NCBI GenBank assembly: GCA_964020155.1
Contig: OZ026555.1
Location: 1,795,015-1,859,014 of the forward strand
Source of the DNA: Chondrilla cf. caribensis
Taxonomy: Eukaryota > Porifera > Demospongiae > Chondrillida > Chondrillidae
Direction of reading: 5' to 3'
Length of the DNA: 64,000 nucleotides
Shown: piece after piece, positions 1 to 50,273 of the stretch
Layout: every line of letters begins with the position of its first letter
Numbering within the stretch: position 1 is the first letter of the stretch
Program-made: the position numbers and the translations under genes
The notes under the pieces: generated by a model
The model's database searches: none
What the model saw: the letters and a program-made list of their open reading frames with translations, nothing else
What the model was told of the DNA's origin: nothing

Positions 1-429
1 GAATCACGGTGGATTAACGAGTATTCACCGCATTTATTCAATCCACATTAGCATCCCCATACAACACTTAGCGGGCTGACCAGTGGCAGACACTCAACCA
101 CAGCTCAATGTTATCAATGCTTAAAGGTATTCCTCCCACACTACCTCAGCATCCCAAATTCCCCTCTGATACCCCATTCTCCATCAGGTAATGTGAGACC
201 ATTCCGAACAATGCTGGTCGCTTCATACAGGAAATGGGAGAGATAAACCAATGTTGGGTTGCTAGCATTCCTGTATGATCAGGAAATCACCTGAATACAG
301 ACCACATGGTACATAGTTACTGAGTACTGATAAGCACATCATAAAGAATGCGAATGCGTGTGGAAAACTGCTGAGTCGGTACGTAGGCGGAATGGTATAA
401 TTATCACGTGATTTGCATGCAGCTCGAAC
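1..429 (-). other. PUS7 intron 1 (to left window edge)
   Basis: Intronic DNA after the PUS7 first-exon donor. No exon is visible. The first 30 bases resemble a repeat end seen again near 61873-61902 (a GGATTAACGA-TATTCAC-type sequence), probably a degraded inverted-repeat element. Confidence 0.4.
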
Positions 430-653
430 CTTCTTTTCAATATGGCGAAAAATCCTTTGTGCTTTCCCACATATTCCGTGATCCCAACGTCTTTTTCCAT
501 TAGATGCAAAGCATGTGCTACGTCTAGCGTAGATTCAACACGAAAATTATCATCTTGCAATTCTACAATGCGTTCTTCGTCCATAAGTTCCGAATCTACC
601 TTTCGTCTCTTTGCGTCGCTTTCCGCCATTTTTCTGCCGACCATCAACGTCAA
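430..653 (-). CDS. PUS7: tRNA pseudouridine synthase 7 homologue, first coding exon (partial)
   Basis: PUS7 isomerises uridine to pseudouridine in tRNAs and some mRNAs. Only the first coding exon lies in the window; the gene continues past the left edge on the minus strand. The exon has a lysine/arginine-rich start, an acidic stretch, then the segment EKDVGITEYVGKHKGF followed by AILKR. This matches the conserved entry to the TruD/PUS7 fold (VGIT-x-(F/Y)V-x3-(Q/K)GF-x-(G/A)ILK), where the next residues would be RYSDF-like. Reading through gives unrelated sequence, and a GT donor at 429-428 ends the exon after two bases of a codon, exactly where similarity stops. Two in-frame ATGs are possible, at 653 and 629; the second starts MAESDAKRRK and is my preference. 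The catalytic aspartate lies in later exons outside the window. Identification rests on a short but characteristic stretch. Confidence 0.72.
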
Positions 654-691
654 CCTCCGCGAGCTGACCTATGACGTCATCCTTCAGTCAC
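630..691. promoter_or_regulatory. divergent promoter / shared 5' leader interval, PUS7 and thioredoxin-glutathione reductase
   Basis: Candidate start codons of the two divergent genes are only 62 bp apart if ATGs at 629 (minus) and 692 (plus) are used, and 17 bp apart if the outer ATGs at 653 and 671 are used. Surrounding DNA is relatively CpG-rich and holds a CRE-like palindrome, TGACGTCA, at 672-679. The two leaders must overlap or be extremely short, so transcription is probably driven from one bidirectional core. No TATA box is evident. The role is inferred from geometry alone. Confidence 0.45.
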
Positions 692-12831
<12,140 letters not shown>

Positions 12832-14237
12832 GCACCCACTGACAAAGTCATAATACCCCTCGAATCACGAGATTTCGGCCAACTGTTGTAACAGTTGTGC
12901 CTACTTCTCAAGTGTGTGCGGGTGTATTATGTCAGTGGGTGCCTCTCGATCGTCTTCGATCATTGTATCTTCTCACGACTACTGGACCATCAGTCACGTT
13001 TCTGGTGGTATCCTTGTTATGACGGTTCTTCTCCGAAAGCACTACCTGCTGGATTGAGCCCGATGAAACTGTCTTGAGTGCAGAATATTGAACCTTCTAG
13101 TGTACAGTATGTTAACAACTATTATTGTTTCGGTGTTATGTTTAATTCCAGACAATATTGTAATAGTAATTATAATATTATAATATATGGATGGTTTGAA
13201 CATATGTACATTGGCATATACATAGAATTAATATAACATTATTAATTTTGTGCATATTTCGATTAAACGTGTTATAATTCCTTCTTTGGATAGCTACAGA
13301 TATCCTCTGAAGAAGGTAGTGGTGTAATAAGGGCTCTCCTGTCTTTATGCATGTTACTTGTAAGACGTGCAATAAGTGTAATAGCCACGATAATAATGGT
13401 TCCGATATTGTGTGTATGTGCAATCTCATGCATATGGAAATGGGAGATGAATCATATTTATTACTCATGGCTAATTACTGTAATATTATGTGAGGACCTC
13501 CGGCCATGCACCTGCCGCAGGTATGTCAGCAATTAGTTTTAAAGTTGTGTGAACAATGGAATCACTGAATTACGAGCTTGAAATGTCACTTGCAGAGAAA
13601 GAATAGCATATTGAAATCATCCTATAAATTGGCGGCCATTTTGTCAACGGCAACAATGTTGACATACGTATCATACTGCCACCTGAGTAGGATCACTTGT
13701 GTACTGTGATCTGCTCTGTCTGATCTCCAGCTACGTAGTCTGTGGATCTTGCACAATTCATCCAGGCACCATCCATGCCCATATATAGAGTATGTGATTT
13801 TGTAGAATTATTATTATTATTCACAATAAAATTAATAGTTGTCTATAGTAAAAATAATTTATGGATACATTCATAATAATAATATTATATATGTACAGCA
13901 CATATATTATATGTGTATAATGTACTTTATAATGATACTGATGGGTTCCATGGTGCCAATAAATCAATCCTACAGCATACATACATACGGTATTATGTGA
14001 AAATAAAAATGATTCAATACAATAAAAAAAGCATTGGAAAAATTACTCCACTAGCACTAGTTTCAATTCAGTGCAGAATAATAATAATAATTATACAATA
14101 ATTAGGGGATTAAAATAATATATCGTATACAATTCAATTTGTCAATGTACACAGAATGTCTGGACACATATATGTACTTACAAGTATAATACACATTGTT
14201 TTGATACAGTCGTGTGGTCAGCGTTTGTAGATATCCA
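12832..14237. other. convergent 3' region between the reductase and the M8-EGF gene
   Basis: 3'UTR of the reductase including the SECIS, then AT-rich DNA up to the stop codon of the oppositely oriented gene. AATAAA-type hexamers occur on the plus strand near 13825 and 13960. Apart from the SECIS no further gene is seen. Confidence 0.6.
13011..13070 (+). promoter_or_regulatory. SECIS element (form 2 candidate)
   Basis: Directs selenocysteine insertion at the reductase TGA, about 195 nt upstream. The non-Watson-Crick quartet is TGAC at 13020-13023 opposite CGAT at 13061-13064. Above it GGTTC (13024-13028) pairs with GAGCC (13056-13060). After a small internal loop TCC (13032-13034) pairs with GGA (13051-13053). 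Unpaired AA lies at 13036-13037, 12 nt above the quartet. AGCA (13038-13041) then pairs with TGCT (13047-13050) as the extra apical helix that defines form 2. The pairing was worked out by hand. Confidence 0.85.
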
Positions 14238-39827
<25,590 letters not shown>

Positions 39828-41460
39828 CCTTGTACTTAAGGCAGAGTTGACAGCCCTCTGAAAAAGACTGGCTTTACAGTCACCCTCAGGCATTAGTAGA
39901 AAGACTGCACACACAGTAGACAAAATCAACTGTACAATGTCATAGAATCACTTTTAGTTCTACACTGCCAGCCAACTGCCAGTGTTTATATAAGAACTGG
40001 ACCTGGAGCTCCTGAGTGAATCCTTAAGTCTACAGCAGTCATTCCTGTGATTGCTGCTGTCAGCATTCGTTTGGCTTCAAGGAATTTAGAAAAAATGGCT
40101 TCCCAGGTAACACACATCCAGAGATCATTATGTCATCGTCACAGCTGAATGCTGTCAGATTTATTGCCATTTATGCATTCTTAATCCTCACAATGCACGA
40201 TTAATTCATATAACAAGCTATAATTTGAACAAATCATGCTACAATTATTGTAACAATGTAAGATCCCATCTCATACGTACAAATATGGAACCACTGAAGA
40301 ATGGAAAGTGTACATAATATATGTATGTATGTAATAACAGTATGTAACCACCACAAATTATATGGATCACACAGGTACAGTAAATATAAAAAAATGCAAA
40401 TTTATTTGTTAAACACAAGCTCATACATACATGTACATACATATATTGAATATGTGTATGTATGGTTAGTACAGACTCTTGTTAATACATGCACTTCACT
40501 CAGTCCCTAGCTCACTTGGTCCACTAGTGCTAATACGCAAGTATGTACATTACAAGGCTACCCAAATCTGCACTGCTTATCAGAGGCACTTACTAACAGT
40601 GCTGTTTGACAGAGTGTACATGAGCTAGTGAATGAGTGGACACTAACCAGGAGTATGTACAAACCAGGGTACCCACTAAACAAGTTGTACTGTATTCATG
40701 ATCAGTTAACCCAGATCTATCTGGGCTCTGCTGTAGTGACTACGTATACATTTGCTTCTTTGTATTAGTCTTTAGATGAAGATACATGATAGGAACCCAA
40801 AATTTATCCACAGCATAATACATACAGGACATGTTATTATTTCCTACACTGTTGATTTCTTACTAGCGCACACATTCCTAGCATTTCTTTACACCATACA
40901 ATAGTGTGGGAGTGTGGGAGACGTGCGTGCATCACATGGGTGCTACTTCAGGACTACACACACAGGCACATCTGTAAATCCTTCACATATTCAAAAATAT
41001 TTACATGTGCTCGGAGAAGCATTGTGTACATAGCTGACACCGAGATAGTAATACCAAGTAAAGATATACAGTACATGGATGGCTGGTTGATGTTGTGTCA
41101 GCTGTATGTGTGCGGATCCGAAGTGGAGGTGCAGAAGGGAGGCTTCGGACACCAGCTAGCTCCAAATGCTGAGGACACTGGAGCCTTCTACATGGTAAAA
41201 AGGAAAAGAGTCTAGTGTTCAAAACAATACTTGAAGTAGTTCTCACAGTGTACGTACGTAAGCCACAACTACTCTCAACATAACCTGAAACAGAACAACA
41301 CTTACAATATCCGGTGTAAGCGAACCAGTTGGGATGAGCTGCCCATTGAGCTCTTTTGTCTATTTGTCCATGTATCTTTGTGTGTCTGTGCTCTTTCAAC
41401 AATTTCAGTGTTATATTATACATAGGTCTATAGTTTGGATACGGTTGTTTTAGCTATACT

Positions 41461-41640
41461 GTGAGGGAGGGAGTGAGGAATGGAGGTAGTGAGTGAGGGA
41501 GTGCGTGAGTGAAGGAGGGAGTGAGTGAGTGAGTGAGTGAGTGAGGGGAGTGAGTGAGGGAGTGAGTGAGTGAGGGGAGTGAGTGAGTGAGTGAGGGAGG
41601 GAGTGAGGGAAGGAGGGGAGTGAGTGAGTGAGTGAGGGAC
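41461..41640. repeat. (GAGT)n degenerate repeat
   Basis: GAGTGAGTGAGGGAGTG-type array. Minus-strand frames read Ser/Leu/Thr/His/Pro low complexity and are not coding. Confidence 0.9.
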
Positions 41641-43155
41641 AGACACACAGAGATAAACATGTGTACATATATGTATGTATGTATGTAAGAATGCAATTAA
41701 AAACTGCAAAAACATCGATCATTCCATAAAGAGTAAATTTCAGCATACTTTAAATTCTACTTTCGATGAGAAGAATGTGTGGACAAATTCTCATAGATTT
41801 CCCTTCACAGTTGGGAATGACAAAGGAAACGCTTACAATTCAGTAAATGTGCACGAACTCAGAGTGAGAAGAAGTCTATGTACAATGTACCATGTATCAC
41901 CCATCATCTTTATTCTAGATGAACCATTTCACTACAGCATGGTACAAGTAGCATGAAACTACATACAAAAGTACCATGGTTTACCTTTTCCTCACAAATC
42001 AACATAATATTATTATATTACATGTTGTTTTACTTAACATAATTATTATGATTACAATTAATATAGCATGGAATTACTATGTTCCAGTTAGTTACCCAAT
42101 ACATTAGTCTTATGAGTGTATATACGTATTGTACAGTGTTAATTATAATGTACGCACTATTAATACATTGTACGTACAAACGTATGTACTGTAAGTAGTA
42201 TACAACGTACCTTGAACACATTCACACTGTACATGGGTCATGTGGTGAATTGGCAGGTGGACAGCGGATCTTCTCCAATTTGGGGGATATCTTGTACACA
42301 CAGGCAGTGGTGTACACATGTTTACTTAAACCCATAAGATTGAAATTTGTTCAGCTTTTGGGAACAAGAAATACAGTAATTTGGTTCTATTTATGTGTAA
42401 GACATCCAGTGGAGGTTAGTGGAGTCCACAAAGTCAGCTATAGCGGTGAGGGGAGGGGCATTTCTGAACTACCTACATATGTACTCCAAGTTACAGCATA
42501 GCACATAGCATGCATGTCCACAAATATGTACACTTAGTGTGTTCTAGCCACTTAATACACACAAGTATGTTGACCCAGCAGAGATGGTATTCGAGGTCAG
42601 CGAAAGGGAACCACCTGGTCCGACTTATCTCCTGATCACAGTCATCCCATGTGCCGCGGAATGGGACACAGCTGAAGGGAAAAGGATATAAAAAGAATGA
42701 GGAAGCTACCCAAGGAGCCCCCTTGCACATGCACATGACTGTCTATATTTAGAAACACTGTGGTAGTAATCAGATGAATATCCATATCATTACTGATATC
42801 AGAGTATCGGTACTGATATTACAGTATCAGTTTGATATTGGTATTGATATTAAAAAATGCCTCTTTGACTGGCGATGAGTCTTGTGGTTTACACCAACTA
42901 TTAGCATTGTTTGCACCCAGTAGAGAATTGGAGTTGCTGCATAACTGTAAGGTATGTACTGTATGTACGTACGTCCACACACAAATCCGTATACGTATTA
43001 CTACTTTCAAATTCCTTGATAACCATCCAATACTGAGTGATATAACAATACGTAATATCAGATTGATAGTTAATATTTATATAGTAATAATATTAGCTGT
43101 TCATAATTATCAGTTAGTTGGAAAAGGATATACGTACATACATTATGCCACGAGG

Positions 43156-43157
<2 letters not shown>

Positions 43158-43203
<46 letters not shown>
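43158..43203. repeat. (ATC)n trinucleotide microsatellite
   Basis: About 15 uninterrupted ATC triplets followed by GTTGTCGTTGTC. Confidence 0.9.
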
Positions 43204-45388
43204 GTTGTCGTTGTCATCAATATTTCCATTTCAAATCTTGACCGTCATTGAGAATAGACATGGGAAAAAATCAATAAGGTTACATTCCAATAAAGGTGAA
43301 ACACAAACTAACCAGAAGAAGATACAATAATCAAATGTATGCTATATTTGCATACATTGGACGGACGAATAGTAAATTGCAAGGACGAATAGTAACAGCC
43401 ATTAATATCAATTTTAATCAAATATACACTTGAGTTAAGTTACTGAACTTAGTATGTTCTTTTTTGGTGGGTGCCCAGTATAGTAGCCACTAGGGCTAAA
43501 AGCTCACCCACGTTAAATAAGATTCCATATCCATATGTTGTAAGAGTTGCTATAACTATCACATACACAGCCAACATTACCTTATAGAAAAAGGATGCAA
43601 TTATGCACAAGCACACATAATATTACAATAATTACAATATTTCACTTCCTCTATTAATAAAATATCGAAATACTTTATAAATATGTACATATGCACATAC
43701 GTACACTGTAGCTGGAAGGTTTTTCATGAGAAAAGATTTGTGATTTTGCTGGAATACAGATTCCTTGTGTGATTCAATTTAGCTAATGTACACAATCTCC
43801 CAAATATAAGTGTACGTACATATACGTACATGTACTGTACTGTACATGCGAAAAAAAATGCCAATCCTAATACAAATCAACTGTAATTCCGGTTGAATTG
43901 TGAAAAATTCCAAAACTAAAACCTCATACAAATGTCCCTCGGAATGTTATTAGCTGCTCTGTCTTCTACGGTTCATTGTGAACATTAGAACAACTGCCAA
44001 CTTTTACCATTCAGAAATATTGTCTATTACATACATATATACAGGTATGAAGACTCCTATGCACTTGCATACAGTTGTAATCACACTTACATAGGCGTGG
44101 TTGTAATAACACAGCAACAAAAGATAGTGGTGAATCAGGGTGGAGGGGTTGGGAATGTACATACAGTACACCTACGTATGTATCTATGATGGAGTTCTTA
44201 CCTTGCATCGGCTGTGTGTTCAGACAATACTATACTGCACACTTTACCTAGCACTAATGTATGCATGTACGTACATCCGTATACGTAGTGCATACACGTA
44301 TTTACATGTATGTACAGATGCAAGTATAAATACATAAGTACACGTACACATGTACAAACACTTGTATGTACACACACCTACACATACATTACGTATGTAC
44401 ATGTACCTACATACGTATGTATAGATACGCATACACATACAAATACGCATACATGTACAAACATGTACACATACGTACATGTACATACGTACGTGTATAA
44501 AAATGATGAGGAAAGTAGCGATCACGATCGACATCATCCCCTGATCACATTACCTATCAGTGGAATGCCTGTGGGAGAGATAACCAGATGGCCTGAGGGA
44601 AAAGGGAAAAGTAAGGCATGACAATCTTGTTCAAGGAGGCTTCCATCACACAGAGTCCACTGATCTGATAACCTGGTATACCACGGAAGTTAAGATATGC
44701 ACTATATGTGGTTTGTAATGTAGTTATCATCTTAGCTGAAGTGGGAGATATATGTGTACTACTTGTGATATTATACAATAAGGAAGCAGAAAAATGTAAA
44801 TGGGATGCCAGGTATGTAGATATACAAAAAAGGAGTAGTACATGCACTTGTACTTAGGTGTGTGGTCAATGGGCTGTCACATTGAATCAAAATCAGAAAT
44901 GCCAAAGATTTGACGGTAATGCTGGATTCGAAACAAAGTAATCAACCAAAGTTCTGTGGAATACGAGGCAGCATCATCTAAGGTGAAGATGTATGCACCT
45001 ATGTACATGTTTCTCTTCATGACACTTTGCTATTGCCTTATAAGGCATGTACACATGCAGCAATGATGAATCCCCAAAAGTAGTCTAGTCTGGAGATAAG
45101 TGCTGAAGTACAGGGCTTGGATTACAGTGAACTCTCTCGACAACTCATTTCAGCCTCTGAAGTGGTAAGTACATACACCCGAATACACATTCCTTGCGAT
45201 GTACTGATAGAATGCATGTACGTATGGCATTTATGATGGGTACATGGTGTAATTAAAATAATTCAGCCACACAGGTATAATTACCAAAGATGAGTATGTA
45301 AGTCAAAGTGTAATGGTCAAATACTCATTACTGCACTAAAATCACATGTAATTAGTTAAACCTCTGCATTGATGCATGCATAAACCAC

Positions 45389-45404
45389 ACACACACACAC
45401 ACAT

Positions 45405-45466
<62 letters not shown>

Positions 45467-45470
45467 CACA

Positions 45471-45517
<47 letters not shown>

Positions 45518-45650
45518 CACACATACAACACACACATACACACACACACATACACACACACACGCACACACACACACACACACACACACGCACGCACACA
45601 CACACACACACACTCACACACACACACATGCATGTGCACACACACGCATA
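45389..45650. repeat. (CA)n microsatellite, interrupted
   Basis: About 250 bp of CA repeat broken by GCA, TACA and ACGC variants, in the interval between the M8 gene and ALDH5A1. Confidence 0.93.
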
Positions 45651-45954
45651 CTCACACATACACATATACGTATGTATATACATAGACACACACAGACAAT
45701 ATTTATGTACATACATAAGTATGGCTCCACTAGCATGAGATGCACACATACACATGTACGTACATACATACAGAATAAATTCATTTAAAAAGTTTCAAAA
45801 AAGTAGGAGACCTCAGTACTCTCAGTACTGTGAGCCAGTATCACTTCCCCTCCAATATTGTGTACAATACATACGTATAAATAATATGATGATAAACACT
45901 ACCTGTGGACTGCAGCAACATTGCTATCATGTATGTATAAGGATTGACCCATCC

Positions 45955-47153
45955 TGGTAATGGGGAGTTGTAGGCGGATTGACACACCCTGATAGTGGGG
46001 AGTTGTAGGAGGATTGACCCACCCTGGTAATGGGGAGTTGTAGGAGGAATGACCCACCCTGGTAATGGGGAGTTGTAGGCGGATTGACACACCCCGGGTG
46101 ATGGGGAGTTGATGGAGGAATGACCCACCCTGGTGATGGGGAGTTGTAGGAGGAATGACCCACCCTGGTAATGGGGAGTTGTAGGAGGATTGACCCACCC
46201 TGGTAATGGGGAGTTGTAGGAGGATTGACCCACCCTGGTAATGGGGAGTTGTAGGAGGAATGACCCACCCTGGTAATGGGGAGTTGATGGAGGAATGACA
46301 CACCCTGGTAAAGGGGAGTTGTAGGAGGAATGACCCACCCTGGTAATGGGGAGTTGTAGGAGGAATGACCCACCCTGGTAATGGGGAGTTGTAGGAGGAA
46401 TGACCCACCCTGGTAATGGGGAGTTGATGGAGGAATGACACACCCTGGTAATGGGGAGTTGTAGGAGGATTGACCCACCCTGGTAATGGGGAGTTGTAGG
46501 AGGATTGACCCACCCTGGTAATGGGGAGTTGTAGGAGGATTGACCCACCCTGGTAATGGGGAGTTGTAGGAGGAATGACCCACCCTGGTAATGGGGAGTT
46601 GTAGGAGGATTGACCCACCCTGGTAATGGGGAGTTGTAGGAGGAATGACCCACTCTGGTAATGGGGAGTTGATGGAGGAATGACCCACTCTGGTAATGGG
46701 GAGTTGATGGAGGATTGACCCACCCTGGTAATGGGGAGTTGTAGGAGGATTGACCCACCCTGGTAATGGGGAGTTGTAGGAGGATTGACCCACCCTGGTA
46801 ATGGGGAGTTGTAGGAGGATTGACCCACCCTGGTAATGGGGAGTTGTAGGAGGATTGACCCACCCTGGTAATGGGGAGTTGTAGGAGGATTGACCCACCC
46901 TGGTAATGGGGAGTTGTAGGAGGATTGACCCACCCTGGTAATGGGGAGTTGTAGGAGGATTGACCCACCCTGGTAATGGAGAGTTGTAGGAGGATTGACC
47001 CACTCTGGTAATGGGGAGTTGATGGAGGAATGACCCACTCTGGTAATGGGGAGTTGTAGGAGGATTGACCCACCCTGGTAATGGGGAGTTGTAGGAGGAT
47101 TGACCCACCCTGGTAATGGGGAGTTGTAGGAGGATTGACCCACCCTGGTAATG
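45955..47153. repeat. 35-bp minisatellite, about 34 copies
   Basis: Unit GTTGTAGGAGGATTGACCCA plus CCCTGGTAATGGGGA, with variants GTTGATGGAGGA, GGAATGA and GACACACC interspersed. Because 35 is not a multiple of 3 and the minus-strand unit has no stop codon in any frame, all three minus frames stay open for 390 to 490 codons. No splice or start context supports translation. Confidence 0.95.
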
Positions 47154-48001
47154 GGGACATCTTTACCTCACCATTCACACCAAAGAAGCCATTTGAGCCA
47201 CATAACAATGATACATTTGTTTTTGACGGATTCCAACGCAAGGGTACTAGCAGGGACATGGGTAGGGGTTTTCTCAATACATCCCAAAATAAGCCCAGCA
47301 CTGCGATCATGAGGTGATCAGGCAATCATGAGGTGACTTGTCAGAACAGAAATGACATTCACATGGGAAGCTCCTCAATTGAATGTGTTCATGTTGAACA
47401 TGTGTGTGCTGTATCAAATCACTCATACATACATGATCTCAAGTATACACGTTAAAGTGGTCATAGCATTCACCCTCATTGTCCATGTTGCAGTTAGCGT
47501 AGGCAACTACACTTGAGACACCATACACACACGTGTTGTACAGTGGCTATGATGCACATTCTTATTGTTATAGTTACCTACACATCTCGCCATACACACG
47601 CGCGTTGTACATTGGCTATGATGCTCACATCATGCTTGCTCATTCCGTTGGTTTCCGAATAGATACTCTGCGACCTATAAGGCCACACTCAACAGCCTTA
47701 TCGAGATTCTCTCAACCGAATCGACGCTAACATGAAATCTCTCAAATACGTCCATTAACGAGGAATTTACAGCTGGCATTAGAGGAGAAGAAGACACGCA
47801 TCAAGCAAATTCTTTCAGAATTGTTTTCCCGCGAAATGAACCATCATTCGTCAACAAACTATGTATACGCCCACGGCGTTTAAAGGTCACGTGCAGTCAC
47901 GAGCAATCCATTAGGACAAGTAGACCTGCTCCGACTTTATAGTGTCTTTTTGTATGTTTCTTCTATTGCTTGTGTAATATTATTATGTGAGCAGTGACAA
48001 T

Positions 48002-50216
48002 ATGTCAGCAGCGAAGATGATAAGTTTGGGTAGAGGGGTTCCAGAAATAGCCCGCTCTTACTTATTGAAGAATAAGGGTTTTATTGGAGGAGGTTGGGTC
48101 CCCTCGTCCAGTGGTCGGACCTACCCCGTTCTCAACCCAGCCAACCAAGAGCTCATCTCCGAAGTAGCAAACATGTCCCCTCAAGACGTGAAACTGGCGG
48201 TACACGAAGCCAAAGGAGCCATGAAGCAGTGGAGTTCTATGGTTCCCAAGGTGAGTGGACAAGAAGCGCAAACTCTTATTAGTGAGGCTGTATTCGATGT
48301 ACATTGCATGTGGATTTATTTGACGTATTTCCTGTAGGAGAGAGCCGGTGTATTGCTAAAATGGAAGGAGCTAATCTTGAAGAACAACGAGGCATTGGCA
48401 AAGATCATTACTCTGGAGGAGGTAATCATGTTTGTGTGCATGCTACAAAGTACGTAGTAAGTACTCTTTCCATAGTCCTGAAGACAGGGTGATGTGTTGA
48501 GCTATAGAATTGTACCATTAAAGTTTCTGTGAATTTGTAAGTCACTGTCCATTTCTTAAACTCATAAATTAACGTCTTGTGTGACACTGATGTACAGTTA
48601 CACGTAAGCATACTTTAATCATAAATACTCCAACACCTGGATTGTAAACTTCTGAATTTACATGCTTAATTAGGCATAGCATACAACAATAAATATCAAT
48701 GTAATGGATTCATGCTTGTTGCAAAAGTGTGGGTGTAGGTAAACTTCTTTTCATTTGGTTTCTCCTACAAAACGTTCGATGCGAATCGAATACCCATAGA
48801 AGAACTAGCCGTCATCATTTTCTCACACTAAGAACAAAATTGTGAGGTCGATGACATAACGAATATCTACAGTGCAACACACATGAATCCATGCAGTTGC
48901 GTTAGTCCAGGTGTTGGGGTATCTATGCTTTAATTCCCAACACAGGGAAAACCCCTTGCAGAATCACGTGGAGAAGTAGCATATGGAGCTTCCTTTCTGG
49001 AGTGGTTTGCTGAAGAAGGTAAGAGAGTCTACGGGGATGTCATCCCTCCCACAGCTGGGGACAGGAGACTGCTTGTTCTGAAGCAACCTGTAGGAGTCAG
49101 TGCTCTCATCTCACCTGTGAGTTGGAGCAGTACGTCTGTCACTGTGGTTGGTTCACTAGTGGTTGTTTGTCCGATAGTGGAACTTTCCCATTGCGATGAT
49201 CTTGCGTAAAGCGGCTGCCGCTCTAGCTGCAGGTTGTACGGCAGTGGTGAAGCCCTCCGAAGAGACGCCCTTCTCAGCACTTGCTATTGCAGAGGTACAG
49301 TACTGCTTACTATCATTATTGAAATTATTCCTAGTGTGGGTCCTCTAGTATTGGTGTAAGTACTCTAGTATCAGGGTGGGTCCTCTAGTATTGGTCACTC
49401 TAGTACTAATCAGAGTGGGTCCTCTAGTATTGGTGTAAGTACTCTGGTATCAGAGTGGGTCCTCTAGTATTGGTGTAAGTACTCTGGTATCAGGGTGGGT
49501 CCTCTAGTATTGGTCACTCTAGTACTAATCAGGGTGGGTCCTCTAGTATTGGTGTAAGTACTCTAGTATCAGAGTGGGTCCTCTAGTAGAGATGTTGGTA
49601 CTCTAGTATCAGAGTGGGTCCTCTAGTAGAGATGTTGGTACTCTAGTATCAGGGTGGGTCCTCTAGTAGAGATGTTGGTACTTATCAGAGTGGGTCCTCT
49701 AGTAGAGATGTTGGTACTCTAGTATCAGAGTGGGTCCTCTAGTAGAGATGTTGGTACTCTAGTATCAGGGTGGGTCCTCTAGTATTGATGTTGGTACTCT
49801 AGTATCAGGGTGGGTCCTCTAGTATTGATGTTGGTACTCTAGTATCAGGGTGGGTCCTCTAGTATTGATGTTGGTACTCTAGTATCAGGGTGGGTCCTCT
49901 AGTAGAGATGTTGGTACTCTAGTATCAGGGTGGGTCCTCTAGTAGAGATGTTGGTACTCTAGTATCAGGGTGGGTCCTCTGGTATCAGTATATTTGGGGA
50001 TATGCATACATATGTGAATGTACAACACTCCCTATGCTGTTTCATTATTCCACCTACGTATATGTGCAGTTTGCTTCTGAAGCTGGTTTGCCTGATGGAG
50101 TGTTCAATGTGGTCACATGCAGTAGAGACCAGGTGGAGGAAGTTGGGCACACTTTGTGTACTAGTCCGGATGTAGCCAAGATTTCCTTAACAGGATCAAC
50201 TGCTGCTGGAAAAGTG

Positions 50217-50273
<57 letters not shown>

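Larger units (their letters stand above)
39828..48001. other. 8-kb interval between two divergent genes; no defensible gene
   Basis: Upstream DNA of the M8 gene (minus) and of ALDH5A1 (plus). It contains GTAC-rich low-complexity sequence, a GAGTGAGT array, a TCA trinucleotide run, a long CA microsatellite and the 35-bp minisatellite. Short GC-richer patches at 41050-41215, 42230-42290, 42590-42670 and 44560-44710 have open frames with possible splice signals, but I recognise no family in them. Confidence 0.55.

Noticed and set aside
339..429. Continuation of the PUS7 ORF to 339
   Set aside because: Similarity ends exactly at an AAG/GT donor at 430/429; the rest is intronic read-through.
40904..41215. 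Plus-strand ORF of 103 codons with a GC-richer end
   Set aside because: No recognisable domain; similar open frames exist on the minus strand, and no gene model results.
42491..42736. Possible minus-strand exon (CVPFRGTWDDCDQEISRTR) between an acceptor and a GT
   Set aside because: Not recognisable as any domain, and no flanking exons in phase could be joined to it.
44557..44847. Possible minus-strand coding patch (NFRGIPGYQISGLCVMEASL)
   Set aside because: Splice-like signals exist nearby, but there is no family match and no gene to attach it to.
45841..47325. 494-codon minus-strand ORF and two overlapping ones
   Set aside because: Frame-independent translation of a 35-bp satellite; no start, splice or domain support. 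The unique N-terminal part at 47153-47325 matches no family I recognise.
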